Shown: positions 33,565 through 43,920, counted from the first letter of the stretch. The stretch is DNA of 64,000 nucleotides from Lottiidibacillus patelloidae (GCF_002262935.1 NZ_NPIA01000002.1:372001-436000); one strand, 5' to 3'. Translations and numbers: made by a program. The notes: generated by a model not told the origin, from the letters alone.

Positions 33565-35916
33565 TTACTTTAACTCTACTACAGTAACTCCTAAGCCACC
33601 TTCACTTGCCGCCCCATAGCGGAAGTTACTCACTGATGAGTGGTTCTTCAAAAATGTTTGAACCCCATTGCGAAGTGCACCAGTTCCTTTTCCATGAATA
33701 ATAGAAACTTGATGATAGCCGGCCACCAGCGCTTCATCAATGTATTTATCCACTCTTGAAAGTGCTTCTTCATAGCGTTCACCTCGAAGATCGAGTTCTG
33801 TTTTCACATGACTTTCGTTTCCTTTTATTGTAGCAACTGTTCTTGTTGGTGTCGGCGTCTTTGCTTCGAGAAGCTGCAATTGGTCACTTTTCACTGTCAT
33901 TTTCATAATGCCTATTTGTACTAAATATTCTGTTTCACTCGCTTTGTTAACAACGTGACCTTTTTGCCCAAACGTTAACACTTTCACTTCGTCTCCGGGT
34001 TTAAAGGATACTTGCTTTTTCACTTTGACCTTTTTCTTCTTTTTATCTACAAGTGTCGGTTTTACTTGCTCGAGCTTTTTCTTCTGTTCAATTAGTTCGT
34101 GCTCTTTAATTTCAGCTTGATGCTGCTTTTTCACACGTTTTAATTCTTTAATAATAGCATCTGCTTCACTTTTAGCTTTTTCAACGGCATCACGCGCTTC
34201 TTGCTCTGCTTTTTCTAAAATTTCTTCTTTTTCGGCAAGAAGTTCATTATATTTTTGTTCTAGTTCTTCTTTTAACTTTTCAGAATGCTCTCTTGTCTGA
34301 ATTGCATCATTCATTTCTTGCTCTGCTCGTTTTTGACTTTCTTCAAGTGAAGCAATCATATTTTCTACTTTATTACCTTCTGTGCTTATTTGCCCTCTTG
34401 CCCGGGTAATAATGTCATCAGTTAGTCCTAATCGTTTCGAAATTTCAAATGCGTTACTTCGACCTGGCACTCCGACTAATAGGCGATAGGTCGGGCGCAG
34501 TGTCTCAACATCAAATTCAACACTAGCATTAATTACTTTCTTGCGGTTATAAGCATATGCTTTCAATTCACTATAATGCGTTGTTGCGACCGTTCGTGCC
34601 CCGCGGCCAATTACTTCATCAAGAATGGAAATGGCAAGTGCCGCTCCTTCTTGCGGGTCTGTTCCTGCACCTAATTCATCAAATAAAATTAAGCTATTAG
34701 CATCGAAGTCTTTTAAAATTTGAATAATATTTGTCATATGTGATGAAAACGTACTTAAGCTTTGTTCAATTGATTGCTCATCACCGATATCTGCATACAC
34801 CGATTGGAAAATGGCCATTTCCGACTCATCTTCTGCTGGAATTTGCAAACCAGATTGTGTCATTAACGTTAGTAAGCCAATTGTCTTTAACGTTACTGTT
34901 TTTCCTCCCGTATTCGGCCCTGTGATAACGATGGCTGTAAAGTCATCACCGAGTTCGACATCAAGAGGAACTACTTCATCAGTTGAGATGAGTGGGTGAC
35001 GTGCTTTTTTTAAGCGAATATATCCTGCTTCATTTAGCTTTGGTCTAGAGCCTTTCAAATGATTACTATATTTCGCTTTTGCAAACATAAAATCGATTTC
35101 TGCTAAAATAGCTAGGTTACTTACGAGCTCTTCTCCATGTTCAGCAACTAAGATCGTAAGCTCTTTTAAAATTTTATCGATTTCACGCTGTTCCTTCATT
35201 TTTGCATTTTGCAGTTCATTATTGGCGGCAACTACTGCTTGTGGCTCAATAAATAATGTTGCACCTGAACTTGATTGATCATGGACAGTACCACCGAATG
35301 CTTGACGGTATTCTTGTTTTACAGGAACAACGTATCGGTCATTTCTTATCGTAACTAATGTATCTGACAGCATTTTTGACTTTGAGCGAAGTAATGAGTC
35401 GAGCTTTTCACGAATTCGCGCTTCTAGGCTTCTCTTTTGCGAACGAATTGTCCGTAACGTTTGACTGGCGTGATCATAGATTGAGCCATTATCATCAATT
35501 GTTCGTTCTATTTCTTCTTCAACATTAACGCAAAGAGCAATTTGCTCTGCGTAATTTTCAAGTGTTGGCACTTCAATCTCGTCAGCCACCATAGCCTCGA
35601 TAAATTTCTTCAACCTTCTGCCAGCATGGACAGTACTTGCGACATCCATTAATTCCTCTATATTTAAAACTCCGCCAATTTCAGCTCTCTTCACGCTACT
35701 ACGGATATTGCGAATTCCACCTAAAGGAACATTACCTTTTAACCGCAAAACTTTTACTGCTTCATCTGTCTGAAGTTGTCTCTCTTCTACCTCTGACAGG
35801 ATAAGTGATGGTAGTAACTTTTCCGCTTTTTCTTTTCCAAGTGAGGAAGATGCAAACGTAATCAGCTTTTGGATAATTTTATTGAACTCTAATGTTTTAT
35901 ATACTCGTTGTTGCAA
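33565..35916 (-). CDS. mutS2: MutS2, recombination/ribosome-rescue ATPase with Smr domain
   Basis: 783 residues. Core MutS-like ATPase: Walker A TGPNTGGKTVTLKTIG, then STFSSHMTNII, Walker B LILFDELGAGTDPQEG and ATTHYSELKAYA. A coiled coil rich in E/K (about 510-635) follows, with a KOW-like segment and the C-terminal Smr nuclease domain (ELDLRGERYEEALSRVDKYID, IIHGKGTGALRNGV). It lacks the mismatch-recognition domain of MutS1. In Bacillus MutS2 affects recombination and splits collided ribosomes. Located 12 nt after polX; start at 35916. Confidence 0.96.
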   Translation of the reverse strand: MQQRVYKTLEFNKIIQKLITFASSSLGKEKAEKLLPSLILSEVEERQLQTDEAVKVLRLKGNVPLGGIRNIRSSVKRAEIGGVLNIEELMDVASTVHAGRRLKKFIEAMVADEIEVPTLENYAEQIALCVNVEEEIERTIDDNGSIYDHASQTLRTIRSQKRSLEARIREKLDSLLRSKSKMLSDTLVTIRNDRYVVPVKQEYRQAFGGTVHDQSSSGATLFIEPQAVVAANNELQNAKMKEQREIDKILKELTILVAEHGEELVSNLAILAEIDFMFAKAKYSNHLKGSRPKLNEAGYIRLKKARHPLISTDEVVPLDVELGDDFTAIVITGPNTGGKTVTLKTIGLLTLMTQSGLQIPAEDESEMAIFQSVYADIGDEQSIEQSLSTFSSHMTNIIQILKDFDANSLILFDELGAGTDPQEGAALAISILDEVIGRGARTVATTHYSELKAYAYNRKKVINASVEFDVETLRPTYRLLVGVPGRSNAFEISKRLGLTDDIITRARGQISTEGNKVENMIASLEESQKRAEQEMNDAIQTREHSEKLKEELEQKYNELLAEKEEILEKAEQEARDAVEKAKSEADAIIKELKRVKKQHQAEIKEHELIEQKKKLEQVKPTLVDKKKKKVKVKKQVSFKPGDEVKVLTFGQKGHVVNKASETEYLVQIGIMKMTVKSDQLQLLEAKTPTPTRTVATIKGNESHVKTELDLRGERYEEALSRVDKYIDEALVAGYHQVSIIHGKGTGALRNGVQTFLKNHSSVSNFRYGAASEGGLGVTVVELK

Positions 35917-35928
35917 TTGTTATCCCCC

Positions 35929-37641
35929 TCAATCATTTCTCTTTAAAAATGATAGTAATTTCTCTTCATCCCATGTATTCATAACAGAACTCTTTGATAG
36001 AAGAGCCTTCTTCGCGTAACTTACGCCAATTTCCATATCTTCTAACATATCGAGATGATGGGCATCTGTATTAATTGCTAAAATAACTCCAGCCTCTTCA
36101 GCTTTCATTAGCCATTCTGTCGCCAAATCTAAACGATTCGGATTCGCATTTAATTCAAGCGCAGTGTTCGTTTCTTTAGCCAATTGTATTAGTTTATTTA
36201 AATCTACGTCATAGCCATCTCTTCGACCTATAATTCGACCAGTCGGGTGTGCAATTAAATCTACGTGTGGGTTGCGTAATGCAGTTTCAAGTCGTTTCAT
36301 AATCGTTTCTTGATTTTGTGAAAAAGATGAATGTATAGAGGCAATAACAAAGTCCAACTCCTCAAGTATTTCATCTTCATAATCGAGTGTGCCATCTGGT
36401 AAAATATCCATCTCTATGCCAGCTAAAATCGTTATGTCACTGAACTTTTCGCGGACACGCTCAATCTCTTTTCGTTGCTCAAGCAAACGTTCTACAGTCA
36501 GACCATTAGCAACACGTAAAAACTGTGAATGATCGGTAATTGCCACAAATTTATAGCCTTTACTTCTAGCACGTTCCACCATTTCTTCAATCGTATGTGC
36601 ACCGTCGCTCCAAGTCGAGTGCATATGTAAATCACCTTGTATATCAGTAAGGGATATGATATCGTTCATCCGCTCTTCTAATTCCGTTTCTTTGCCACTT
36701 TCTCTAGCTTCTGGCGGAATGTATGGTAAATTAAAGTGGTTAAAAAATTGCGCTTCACTTTCAAATGTTAATACTTCACCTGTTTCAACATTTTCAACGC
36801 CGTACTCACTAATCTTTTCTCCACGTTGTTTAGCTATTTGTCTAAGTTTTACATTGTGATCTTTACTACCTGTAAAGTGGTGTAAAGTCGTGACAAACTC
36901 CACCGGCTTAACAATTCGAAAATCTACTGAAATGTCATAATCGTATTCCAATTCAACCGAAACTTTCGTATCCCCACTTGCGATGACATTTTTGATATGT
37001 GGCAATGTTAATAATTGTTCTTTCACTACTGCTGGTTTTTCAGAAGCGATAATAAAGTCTAAATCTTTCACAGTTTCTCGCATTCTGCGAAGGCTTCCTG
37101 CACGTGAAAATTTCACAACTTCATCCATTGTTTTCAGTTTCGCTTCAATTTCTATTGCAATCGGCAAAACGAATGAAAGTGGTAAGCGTTCTGGTCTTAT
37201 TCCTAAAGATGCTAATCCTTCAAGAATTTTCTCTTCCGTTTTTGCACCAAACCCTGCTAGCTTTTGCACTTTTTCTTGCTCACAAGCTTCTTTCAATGAA
37301 GCTATATCAGTTATGTTTAATTCTTTATATAGCTTTGCAATTTTTTTACCGCCAAGCCCAGGAAGTTTTTTCAATTGTAAAAGACCTTCCGGAACTTCTT
37401 CCTTTAAAGTCTCTAGTACTTCTGTTTTCCCTGTTTCAATCAGCTCATTAATTACTCCAGCTGTTCCTTTTCCAATTCCACTTATTTTAGCTACATCTTC
37501 AATTTCAGATATGCTTCTTAAGTCCCCTTCAAGTGCAGCTGCGGCTTTTCTATATGCTGATGTTTTAAACGGATTTTCCCCTTTAATCTCTAAGTAAAAA
37601 GCAATAAGCTCTAACGTTTTAATAATATCTTTTTTATTCAT
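35929..37641 (-). CDS. polX: DNA polymerase/3'-5' exonuclease PolX
   Basis: 570 residues. The N-terminal half has the Pol-beta-type helix-hairpin-helix motifs (KISGIGKGTAGVINELI, LKKLPGLGGKKIAKLY) and nucleotidyltransferase palm (GSLRRMRETVKDLDFIIAS). The C-terminal PHP domain holds the metal ligands of the exonuclease: DLHMHSTWSDG, AITDHSQFLRVANG, GIEMDIL, HPTGRIIG and INTDAHH. It fills gaps in base-excision repair. Promoter TTTACA-17-TATAAT lies upstream; mutS2 and the small peptide follow. Same as B. subtilis yshC. Confidence 0.95.
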   Translation of the reverse strand: MNKKDIIKTLELIAFYLEIKGENPFKTSAYRKAAAALEGDLRSISEIEDVAKISGIGKGTAGVINELIETGKTEVLETLKEEVPEGLLQLKKLPGLGGKKIAKLYKELNITDIASLKEACEQEKVQKLAGFGAKTEEKILEGLASLGIRPERLPLSFVLPIAIEIEAKLKTMDEVVKFSRAGSLRRMRETVKDLDFIIASEKPAVVKEQLLTLPHIKNVIASGDTKVSVELEYDYDISVDFRIVKPVEFVTTLHHFTGSKDHNVKLRQIAKQRGEKISEYGVENVETGEVLTFESEAQFFNHFNLPYIPPEARESGKETELEERMNDIISLTDIQGDLHMHSTWSDGAHTIEEMVERARSKGYKFVAITDHSQFLRVANGLTVERLLEQRKEIERVREKFSDITILAGIEMDILPDGTLDYEDEILEELDFVIASIHSSFSQNQETIMKRLETALRNPHVDLIAHPTGRIIGRRDGYDVDLNKLIQLAKETNTALELNANPNRLDLATEWLMKAEEAGVILAINTDAHHLDMLEDMEIGVSYAKKALLSKSSVMNTWDEEKLLSFLKRND

Positions 37642-37684
37642 CGTAATACCTCCTCATCCAAGTCGAAACAAATCAGTTACTCAT

Positions 37685-37713
37685 ATTATAAATTTCATTT
37701 GACTGAATGTAAA
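37685..37713 (-). promoter_or_regulatory. Sigma-A promoter of the polX operon
   Basis: On the minus strand TTTACA (37708-37713), 17 nt, TATAAT (37685-37690). It directly follows the cvpA terminator, so the -35 shares bases with its T-run. Confidence 0.75.
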
Positions 37714-37740
37714 AAAACTCCTCCGATTGGAGAAGTTTTT
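37711..37740 (-). terminator. Terminator of zapA-cvpA
   Basis: AAACTTCTCC/GGAGGAGTTT stem with loop AATC, followed on the minus strand by TTTTTTACATTC, 5 nt past the cvpA stop. Confidence 0.8.
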
Positions 37741-37744
37741 CTGC

Positions 37745-38296
37745 TTACTTTTTAAAGTGGTCCATATGCTCGACCCATAGTTCTTTAATTTGATCAGAAA
37801 AAATAGGTGTATGCTCGACAATAAATCCAGCAATTGCTGACCCTGTCAATTGATTTTGAACCATTTCTATTGGTAATAATGCCCCAACATAAAGAACAAA
37901 AAAGACAATTAAGTAAACTTCCACAAATCCAAGTACGCCACCTAAAGAGCGATTAACTTGGTTTAACAGTGGTAAATCTGCTAAAAAGTCTAGCATGGAA
38001 GCTATGATTTGCAAGACGATTTTTGTACCGAAAAATAACCCAGCAAAAGCAATACCATTATAATAAACTTCTTCTAAATTAAATGATTCTAGTAACATAC
38101 TAATTTGGCCAGTTGTTGAAAACTGTGGATAAGGTACAAGTAAATCTATTTTCCCTGCTAAACTCTCGTAATTAAAATAAGCGACGATAAATGCAATAAT
38201 AAAACCTGTTAAATGAACAACTTGTAAAATTAGTCCTCTACGTAACCCAATAAAAAATCCTGCAATTAAGGTAATAAATAAAATTAAATCAAGCAT
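37745..38296 (-). CDS. CvpA-family membrane protein (YshB)
   Basis: 183 residues from ATG 38296, which overlaps the zapA stop (ATGCTTGA). Four hydrophobic helices with the CvpA pattern (LDLILFITLIAGFFIGLRRGLILQVVHLTGFIIAFIVAYF, LNQVNRSLGGVLGFVEVYLIVFFVL). Enteric CvpA is linked to colicin V production and envelope stress tolerance; in Bacillus (YshB) the role is not defined. It is translationally coupled to zapA. Confidence 0.85.
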   Translation of the reverse strand: MLDLILFITLIAGFFIGLRRGLILQVVHLTGFIIAFIVAYFNYESLAGKIDLLVPYPQFSTTGQISMLLESFNLEEVYYNGIAFAGLFFGTKIVLQIIASMLDFLADLPLLNQVNRSLGGVLGFVEVYLIVFFVLYVGALLPIEMVQNQLTGSAIAGFIVEHTPIFSDQIKELWVEHMDHFKK

Positions 38297-38564
38297 AGTT
38301 TTCTCTTTCCTTTTCACTATTTTTCTGTTGAAGTCGCTCATATTCATCTTTTAGTTTCAGATAATCATTTGCGATGTTTACCGCTGTTAAGACAGCTAAT
38401 GTCTTCGTATCTATGTAGGTGTTTTTCGTTTGGATGGAACGCATTTTTGAATCGACTAGCTCTGCAACCGCCTTAACGTGATAGCTATTTTCACTGCCAA
38501 CAATTGTATATTGATGACCGTATATATCAACGACGGTACGCTTTTTTTCGTCTTTACTATCCAT
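38289..38564 (-). CDS. zapA: Cell division protein ZapA
   Basis: 91 residues. ZapA fold: TVVDIYGHQYTIVGSENSYHVKAVAELVDSKM, then a helix ending in a coiled coil (LTAVNIANDYLKLKDEYERLQQKNSEKERE). It bundles FtsZ filaments at mid-cell. GGGGGAGGG precedes ATG 38564. First gene of the zapA-cvpA pair, as in B. subtilis yshA-yshB, and divergent from rnhC. Confidence 0.93.
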   Translation of the reverse strand: MDSKDEKKRTVVDIYGHQYTIVGSENSYHVKAVAELVDSKMRSIQTKNTYIDTKTLAVLTAVNIANDYLKLKDEYERLQQKNSEKERENYA

Positions 38565-38634
38565 TAATGCTATCCCTCCCCCTACATAGCGTATATACTC
38601 TTTTTAATTTTAACATGAATAGTTGTCTATTGAA

Positions 38635-38656
38635 AAGATGAGGAATTCCTCATCTT
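38635..38656. repeat. 22-bp perfect palindrome in the zapA/rnhC divergent promoter region
   Basis: AAGATGAGGAA followed directly by its complement TTCCTCATCTT, with no spacer. It lies 58 bp before rnhC and 71 bp before zapA. It lacks a proper T-run on either strand (TTTTC on minus), so it may be an operator rather than a terminator. Confidence 0.6.
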
Positions 38657-38713
38657 GGAAAAATTCGTTATACTAGAAAGAAATAATTCATATTTCATGA
38701 TGGGAGACGAACA

Positions 38714-39649
38714 ATGGCGAACTCCGTAATTACAGTAAATGCAATCACAATTGAAAAAATGAAAGACCATTATAAACCATACTTAACAGGCAAAACTCCA
38801 CAAGGGGCTGTCTTTGCAGCAAAAGTTGATGGATGTTCGATCACTGCCTATAAATCTGGAAAAGTACTATTTCAAGGAAAAGAAGCTGAAAGCGAGTCTG
38901 GGATATGGGGAATTAGCAATCCAAAAGATAAAAAGAAAGTATCAACTAAAAAAGTACATAACTTTGCGCCACCTAAAAATATTGGCACAATGTCAATTAT
39001 CGGCTCTGATGAAGTTGGGACTGGTGATTATTTCGGACCAATCACAGTTGTTGCAAGCTATGTAAGTTCTGATCACATTCCGACTCTCCAAGCACTAGGA
39101 GTAAAAGACTCAAAAAATTTAACTGATCCGCAAATTATTGAAATAGCAAAAATATTAATTAAGACAATCCCTTATAGTTTATTAACATTACATAACCCTA
39201 AGTACAATGAATTGCAAAAGAAAGGCTATTCGCAAGGGAAAATGAAAGCTCTTCTTCATAATCAGGCTATTAATCACTTGTTACGAAAGATTGAAGGACA
39301 AAAGCTCGATGGCATATTAATTGATCAGTTTGCCGAACCGGGAGTGTATTTTAACTATTTAAAAGCAGAGAAAAGTGTAATGAAGGAAAATGTTTACCTT
39401 GCGACAAAAGCTGAAGGCATTCACTTATCTGTTGCCTCTTCCTCCATCATTGCACGATACGCTTTTTTAAAGGAAATGGATGAATTAAGTACAAAAGCAG
39501 GATTTACGATTCCAAAAGGTGCAGGAAGCCATGTTGATAACGCTGCGGCGAAGTTAATTAAGCAGCAAGGTGCGGAAGCATTGTGGACATTTACAAAACA
39601 TCACTTTGCGAATACAGAGAAAGCGAAGAAAATTGCTGAGAAGATATAA
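38714..39649 (+). CDS. rnhC: Ribonuclease HIII
   Basis: 311 residues. An N-terminal TBP-like substrate-binding domain (about 1-90) precedes the RNase H fold. The catalytic acidic residues are in IIGSDEVGTGDYFGP, GVKDSKNLTDPQ and LIDQFAEP. It degrades RNA of RNA-DNA hybrids in the cytoplasm. ATG 38714 follows GGGAGACG; a TATACT -10 lies at 38669-38674. The terminator at 39659 is shared with the region of the convergent coiled-coil gene. Confidence 0.95.
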   Translation: MANSVITVNAITIEKMKDHYKPYLTGKTPQGAVFAAKVDGCSITAYKSGKVLFQGKEAESESGIWGISNPKDKKKVSTKKVHNFAPPKNIGTMSIIGSDEVGTGDYFGPITVVASYVSSDHIPTLQALGVKDSKNLTDPQIIEIAKILIKTIPYSLLTLHNPKYNELQKKGYSQGKMKALLHNQAINHLLRKIEGQKLDGILIDQFAEPGVYFNYLKAEKSVMKENVYLATKAEGIHLSVASSSIIARYAFLKEMDELSTKAGFTIPKGAGSHVDNAAAKLIKQQGAEALWTFTKHHFANTEKAKKIAEKI

Positions 39650-39658
39650 AAATTAAAA

Positions 39659-39694
39659 GGATCCAGCCATTTTTTTATGACTGGATTCTTTTTT
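39659..39694 (+). terminator. Terminator of rnhC
   Basis: GGATCCAG...CTGGATTC hairpin followed by TTTTTTC on the plus strand. It also contains the stop codon of the convergent minus-strand gene at 39675. Confidence 0.75.
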
Positions 39695-40118
39695 CAAGAC
39701 TATTAATTTTTGTATCATGCTTTCCTGTTTTCTCACTTAAATAATCAATATCATATGTTAAACTATCAACTTTTTTATTAATTAAGTTAAGAGTTGCTTT
39801 AATATCTTCTTGCTGGTTTTTTTCTATATTATTAAGTCGGTGTATAACTTCTTCTAACTTCTTATCAACTACATTAAATTTCTTATCTACTACAGTAAAC
39901 TTCTTATCAACTTCATTAAACCTCTTATCAACTTCATTAAACCTCTTATTAACTTCATTAAACCTCTTATTAACTTCATTAAACCTCTTATCAACTTCAT
40001 TAAACCTATGTTCGAATTTCTTATCGAGTTGATCCATTTTCTTATCAAAATTATCAAATTTCATATCGACTTTATCAAATCGGTCTAAAATAGCTTTTAA
40101 TATTTCATTATTTTCCAT
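39675..40118 (-). CDS. Heptad-repeat coiled-coil protein encoded by a 21-bp tandem repeat
   Basis: 147 residues, almost wholly coiled coil and highly charged. Residues about 37-86 are back-to-back heptads of the type FNEVDKR/FNEVNKR, encoded by seven 21-bp units. No membrane segment, signal peptide or catalytic motif. It begins MENNEILKAILDRFDKVDMKF with GGGGCGCTTCTA upstream, so the ribosome-binding site is not canonical but the A-rich leader includes AAAGGGG. Function unknown; such proteins act as structural rods or oligomerisers. The repeat number probably varies among strains. Confidence 0.7.
   Translation of the reverse strand: MENNEILKAILDRFDKVDMKFDNFDKKMDQLDKKFEHRFNEVDKRFNEVNKRFNEVNKRFNEVDKRFNEVDKKFTVVDKKFNVVDKKLEEVIHRLNNIEKNQQEDIKATLNLINKKVDSLTYDIDYLSEKTGKHDTKINSLEKRIQS
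39861..40007. repeat. Tandem array of seven 21-bp units within the coiled-coil gene
   Basis: Five units at 39903-40007 are almost identical (CTTATCAACTTCATTAAACC plus T; two have a T for C at base 6). Two more diverged units fill 39861-39902. The 21-bp period keeps the reading frame and adds one heptad per unit, so slippage would lengthen or shorten the coiled coil without a frameshift. Confidence 0.93.
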
Positions 40119-40369
40119 TAGAAGCGCCCCTTTTTGATAATAGTTTGATAGTTTTATTATACCACAATATATTTTTTCTTAAACTTACTACTTCCCCCTG
40201 CAAGTTGTACACGTAGAAATATTCTTAGCCGTTTAAGTTCATGCTGATGAGTTTGTTGTCTTAAATGTAGTAAATTCATTTCACAAAAGCTATTGTTTAG
40301 GACTTATGATGGAGTCGATCTTGGAAAAAATACAGGTCATTTGTGTATTGAATTAAAGTTTTTTTACAG
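40119..40369. other. Intergenic region between pheT and the coiled-coil gene
   Basis: About 250 bp, AT-rich. No ORF with a ribosome-binding site, no tRNA and no strong repeat. It must contain the promoter of the coiled-coil gene; a TATAAT-like sequence on the minus strand (around 40150-40160, GGTATAATAAAAC) is the best -10. Confidence 0.5.
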
Positions 40370-40420
40370 AAAAAATGTACCCTCCAAGTAAACGTTTTAT
40401 CGTCTACTTTAAAGGGTACA
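40370..40420 (-). terminator. Terminator of pheST
   Basis: TGTACCC...GGGTACA long hairpin with inner pairing (AAGTAGACG with CGTTTACTT), followed on the minus strand by TTTTTTCTG. Confidence 0.85.
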
Positions 40421-40441
40421 CTTTGGGATCATTTAATAAAA

Positions 40442-42871
40442 TTATCCTCTTAAAGTTGCTCCTGCTTTTTCTGCTAAAGCATCAAGAACTATTTGGTGTG
40501 CTTTTGTTACTTCTTCCTCTGTTAACGTCTGTTCATCATTGTAATAGCGAAGGGAGAATGCTAGTGACTTTTTACCAGCTTCCATATGCTCTCCTTGGTA
40601 TACATCAAATAAGTGAACATCTTTCAGAAGTTCTCCGCCTGCTTCTTTTATAACAGACTGAAGCGTTCCAGCTTGAACTGTTTCCTCAACAACTAAAGCG
40701 ATATCTCTCGTCATTGAAGGGTAGCGTGGTAATTTATCATAAGCTAGTGCTTCTACGTTAATTGATATTAAAGCATCAACATCTAATTCAAATACATATG
40801 TTTCACTAATTTCATAAGCTTTTTCTTCTGTCGGGTGTACTTGACCAATACATCCGATGAATGTGTCGTTGATATAGATAGAAGCTGTACGACCAGGATG
40901 TAATCCTTCACGCTCATCTTGTTTAAATGTTACAGTATCCGCATCAATTCCTAGCTTAGCGAACAACCCTTCTAATAGTCCCTTAGCAACGAAGAAGTCT
41001 GCTGCTTTCTTTTCCCCTTGCCACTTGTTTTCATGCCAGTTCCCAGAGATTGCACCTGCTAAGCGCTCTTTTTCTTCTGGTAAGTTTTCAAGGTTTTCTT
41101 CTTTCGTTAAGAACACTTTGCCAATCTCATAAATAGCAACATCTTCCATTTGGCGACTTTGGTTATAATGAACAACCTCTAAAAGATGCGGGATTAAGCT
41201 CGTACGTAATTGACTACGTTCTTCACTCATTGGCATTTTTAATGTAACAGGGTAAAGTCCTTCATTGTTAAATGCGTATTGTAATGACTTTTCTGAGCTA
41301 GTTAATGCATATGTTTTCGCTTGGTACATTCCTGCACCTTCCATAAAGCGACGCATCATTCTACGCTTATATTGATATTCTGTTAACGTTCCTGGAGTAG
41401 AAGCTCCTACCGGTAATGTTGTTGGAATTTCGTCATAACCGAATAGACGTGCAACTTCTTCAATTAAATCTTCAGAAATTGTAATGTCCCAACGTCTTGT
41501 CGGTACTTCTACTGTAAAGTTACCTGCTTCTTCTTTGTAAGCAAATTGAAGGCGAGTGAAAATCGCGCCAACTTCATCACTAGTTAATGATGTTCCTAAA
41601 ACAGCGTTAATGCGATCTGCCGTGACAGAAACTGTAGTCGCTTCCGTGTTAACTTCGCCAGCTTCAACTACACCTTCCAAAACTGTTCCACCAGCAAGTT
41701 CTGCCATTAATGCTGCCGCGCGGTCACATGCTGCTTTGACACGTTTTGGATCAATTCCTTTTTCAAAACGGCTACTAGCTTCACTGCGCAAGCCTAAATC
41801 TTTTGATGCTTGACGAACTGTTTGAGCATCAAAGTATGCTGCTTCAATTAATACCGTTGTCGTGTCATCTTGCACTTCAGAAGTTGCTCCACCCATCACA
41901 CCAGCAACGGCAATTGGCTCTTTACCGTTCGTAATTACTAGGTGGTGGTCGTTTAACTTACGAGTTGCATCATCAAGTGTTACAATTTCTTCATCTTGCT
42001 TAGCAAGGCGGACAACTATTTCTTTAGAACCGATACGGTCATAATCGAATCCGTGTAGAGGCGTGCCATATTCTAATAACATGTAGTTTGTAATATCAAC
42101 AATATTGCTGATCGGGCGAATCCCAGCTGCCATTAAGCGCGTTTGCATCCATAAAGGTGATGGACCAACTTTTACGTCTTTAACAATTCTTGCAGCGTAG
42201 TATGGATTTTCTTTTTTTGCATCAATCGATACAGAAATGTAATCGCTCGTTTTTTCAGCTGCTTCTGTTATTTCTGGCTGAGGCGTTTTCACGTCTTTTC
42301 CTAAAATTGCTGCAACTTCATAAGCGACACCTAACATACTTAAGCAGTCAGCACGGTTTGGTGTTAAACCAAGTTCTAAGACATGATCATGTAAGTTTAA
42401 GTATTCTAAAGCATCTTGCCCAGGTGTTACTGCTGTAGGAAAGACGAAAATTCCTTCGCTATATGTTTTTGCAACTAACTTGCTATCAATTCCAAGCTCT
42501 GATAACGAACAAATCATTCCGTGTGATGCTTCACCGCGAAGTTTTGCTTTTTTAATTTTGAAATTTCCTGGTAAGACTGCGCCGACTTTTGCAACAGCAA
42601 CCGTTTGTCCTTGTGCTACATTTGGTGCACCACAAACGATTTGTACTAATTCTTCTTCTCCGATATCGACTTTCGTTACACGAAGTTTATCGGCATTCGG
42701 ATGTTGCCCACATTCCACAACATGACCAACGACAACGCCAGAAATGCCTTTGTTTAACGTTTCGACACCTTCAACTTCAATACCACTTTTCGTAATTAAG
42801 TCTGCTAATTTTTCTGCAGAAATATCATTTATATCAACATATTCTTTTAACCAATTATAAGAAACAAACAT
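40442..42871 (-). CDS. pheT: Phenylalanine-tRNA ligase beta subunit
   Basis: 809 residues, full length. Domains: tRNA-binding EMAP-like domain at about 40-150 ([26 protein letters not shown]), B3/B4 editing domain, B5 domain, the catalytic-core-like region, and C-terminal FDX-ACB anticodon-binding domain ([14 protein letters not shown]). With PheS it forms the alpha2-beta2 enzyme. It lies 14 nt after pheS, under the same T-box. Confidence 0.97.
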   Translation of the reverse strand: MFVSYNWLKEYVDINDISAEKLADLITKSGIEVEGVETLNKGISGVVVGHVVECGQHPNADKLRVTKVDIGEEELVQIVCGAPNVAQGQTVAVAKVGAVLPGNFKIKKAKLRGEASHGMICSLSELGIDSKLVAKTYSEGIFVFPTAVTPGQDALEYLNLHDHVLELGLTPNRADCLSMLGVAYEVAAILGKDVKTPQPEITEAAEKTSDYISVSIDAKKENPYYAARIVKDVKVGPSPLWMQTRLMAAGIRPISNIVDITNYMLLEYGTPLHGFDYDRIGSKEIVVRLAKQDEEIVTLDDATRKLNDHHLVITNGKEPIAVAGVMGGATSEVQDDTTTVLIEAAYFDAQTVRQASKDLGLRSEASSRFEKGIDPKRVKAACDRAAALMAELAGGTVLEGVVEAGEVNTEATTVSVTADRINAVLGTSLTSDEVGAIFTRLQFAYKEEAGNFTVEVPTRRWDITISEDLIEEVARLFGYDEIPTTLPVGASTPGTLTEYQYKRRMMRRFMEGAGMYQAKTYALTSSEKSLQYAFNNEGLYPVTLKMPMSEERSQLRTSLIPHLLEVVHYNQSRQMEDVAIYEIGKVFLTKEENLENLPEEKERLAGAISGNWHENKWQGEKKAADFFVAKGLLEGLFAKLGIDADTVTFKQDEREGLHPGRTASIYINDTFIGCIGQVHPTEEKAYEISETYVFELDVDALISINVEALAYDKLPRYPSMTRDIALVVEETVQAGTLQSVIKEAGGELLKDVHLFDVYQGEHMEAGKKSLAFSLRYYNDEQTLTEEEVTKAHQIVLDALAEKAGATLRG

Positions 42872-42885
42872 TGAACTCTCCCTTT

Positions 42886-43920
42886 CTACACTCGTCCGAA
42901 TTGTTTTAAAAATCTAGTATCATTCGTATAGAAATGACGAATGTCATCTACACCGTATTTCAGCATCGCAATACGTTCAGCACCCATTCCGAAAGCGAAT
43001 CCAGTATACTTTTTCGAATCGAAACCAGCCATTTCAAGTACATTCGGATGTACCATTCCAGCTCCTAAAATTTCAATCCAGCCAGTTTTTTTACAAACAT
43101 TACAGCCAGATCCACCGCACATCATACATGAAATATCAACTTCGACAGATGGCTCTGTGAATGGGAAGAAGCTAGGACGAAGACGAATGTCACGCTCTTC
43201 TCCGAACATTTTTTTCGCAAATGTTTCTAAAATTCCTTTTAAGTCACTCATGCGAACATTTTCATCAACAAGTAGTCCTTCAATTTGCATGAATTGGTGT
43301 GAGTGTGTTGCATCATCACTATCGCGACGGTATACACTACCAGGGCAAATAATTTTCACAGGACCTTTGCCTTCATGCTTACCCATCGTACGTGCTTGTA
43401 CTGGTGATGTATGCGTACGAAGTAAAATGTCCTCAGTAATATAGAAAGAGTCTTGCATGTCTCGTGCTGGATGTCCTTTTGGTAAATTTAACGCTTCGAA
43501 GTTATAGTAATCTTGTTCTACTTCAGGACCTTCAGCAATCGTAAAGCCCATTCCTAAAAACAAGTCTTCAATTTCCTCAACGACAGCTGTTAATGGATGA
43601 TGGTTTCCAGTGTTTACTTTACGTCCTGGAAGCGTGACATCAATTGTTTCTTCGCGAAGTTTTGCTTCGACTTCTGCCTGCTCAAATTTAGCGACCATTT
43701 CATCTAGCTTCGCTGTAATTTCAGCACGGACAACGTTTACAATTTGACCAACGACAGGGCGTTCTTCAGCAGATAATTTTCCCATGCCACGCATTACTTC
43801 TGTAATTGGACCTTTTTTTCCTAAATAGGCAACTTTAATATCTTGTAATTCCTTTAGATTTGCAGCTGCTTCAACCTTTTCAATTGCTTCAAGCTTTAAT
43901 TGTTCCAGGCGTTCTTTCAT
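42886..43920 (-). CDS. pheS: Phenylalanine-tRNA ligase alpha subunit
   Basis: 344 residues from ATG 43920, preceded by TTTGGAGGG; an upstream in-frame extension to 43998 lacks such a site. Coiled-coil tRNA-binding N-terminus, then class II motifs: motif 2 [22 protein letters not shown] and motif 3 [18 protein letters not shown]. It activates phenylalanine. Operon pheST, controlled by a phenylalanine T-box. Confidence 0.97.
   Translation of the reverse strand: MKERLEQLKLEAIEKVEAAANLKELQDIKVAYLGKKGPITEVMRGMGKLSAEERPVVGQIVNVVRAEITAKLDEMVAKFEQAEVEAKLREETIDVTLPGRKVNTGNHHPLTAVVEEIEDLFLGMGFTIAEGPEVEQDYYNFEALNLPKGHPARDMQDSFYITEDILLRTHTSPVQARTMGKHEGKGPVKIICPGSVYRRDSDDATHSHQFMQIEGLLVDENVRMSDLKGILETFAKKMFGEERDIRLRPSFFPFTEPSVEVDISCMMCGGSGCNVCKKTGWIEILGAGMVHPNVLEMAGFDSKKYTGFAFGMGAERIAMLKYGVDDIRHFYTNDTRFLKQFGRV

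Noticed and set aside
39861-40007. CRISPR-like array
   Set aside because: The 21-bp units are contiguous without spacers and encode heptads in frame; no cas genes are nearby.
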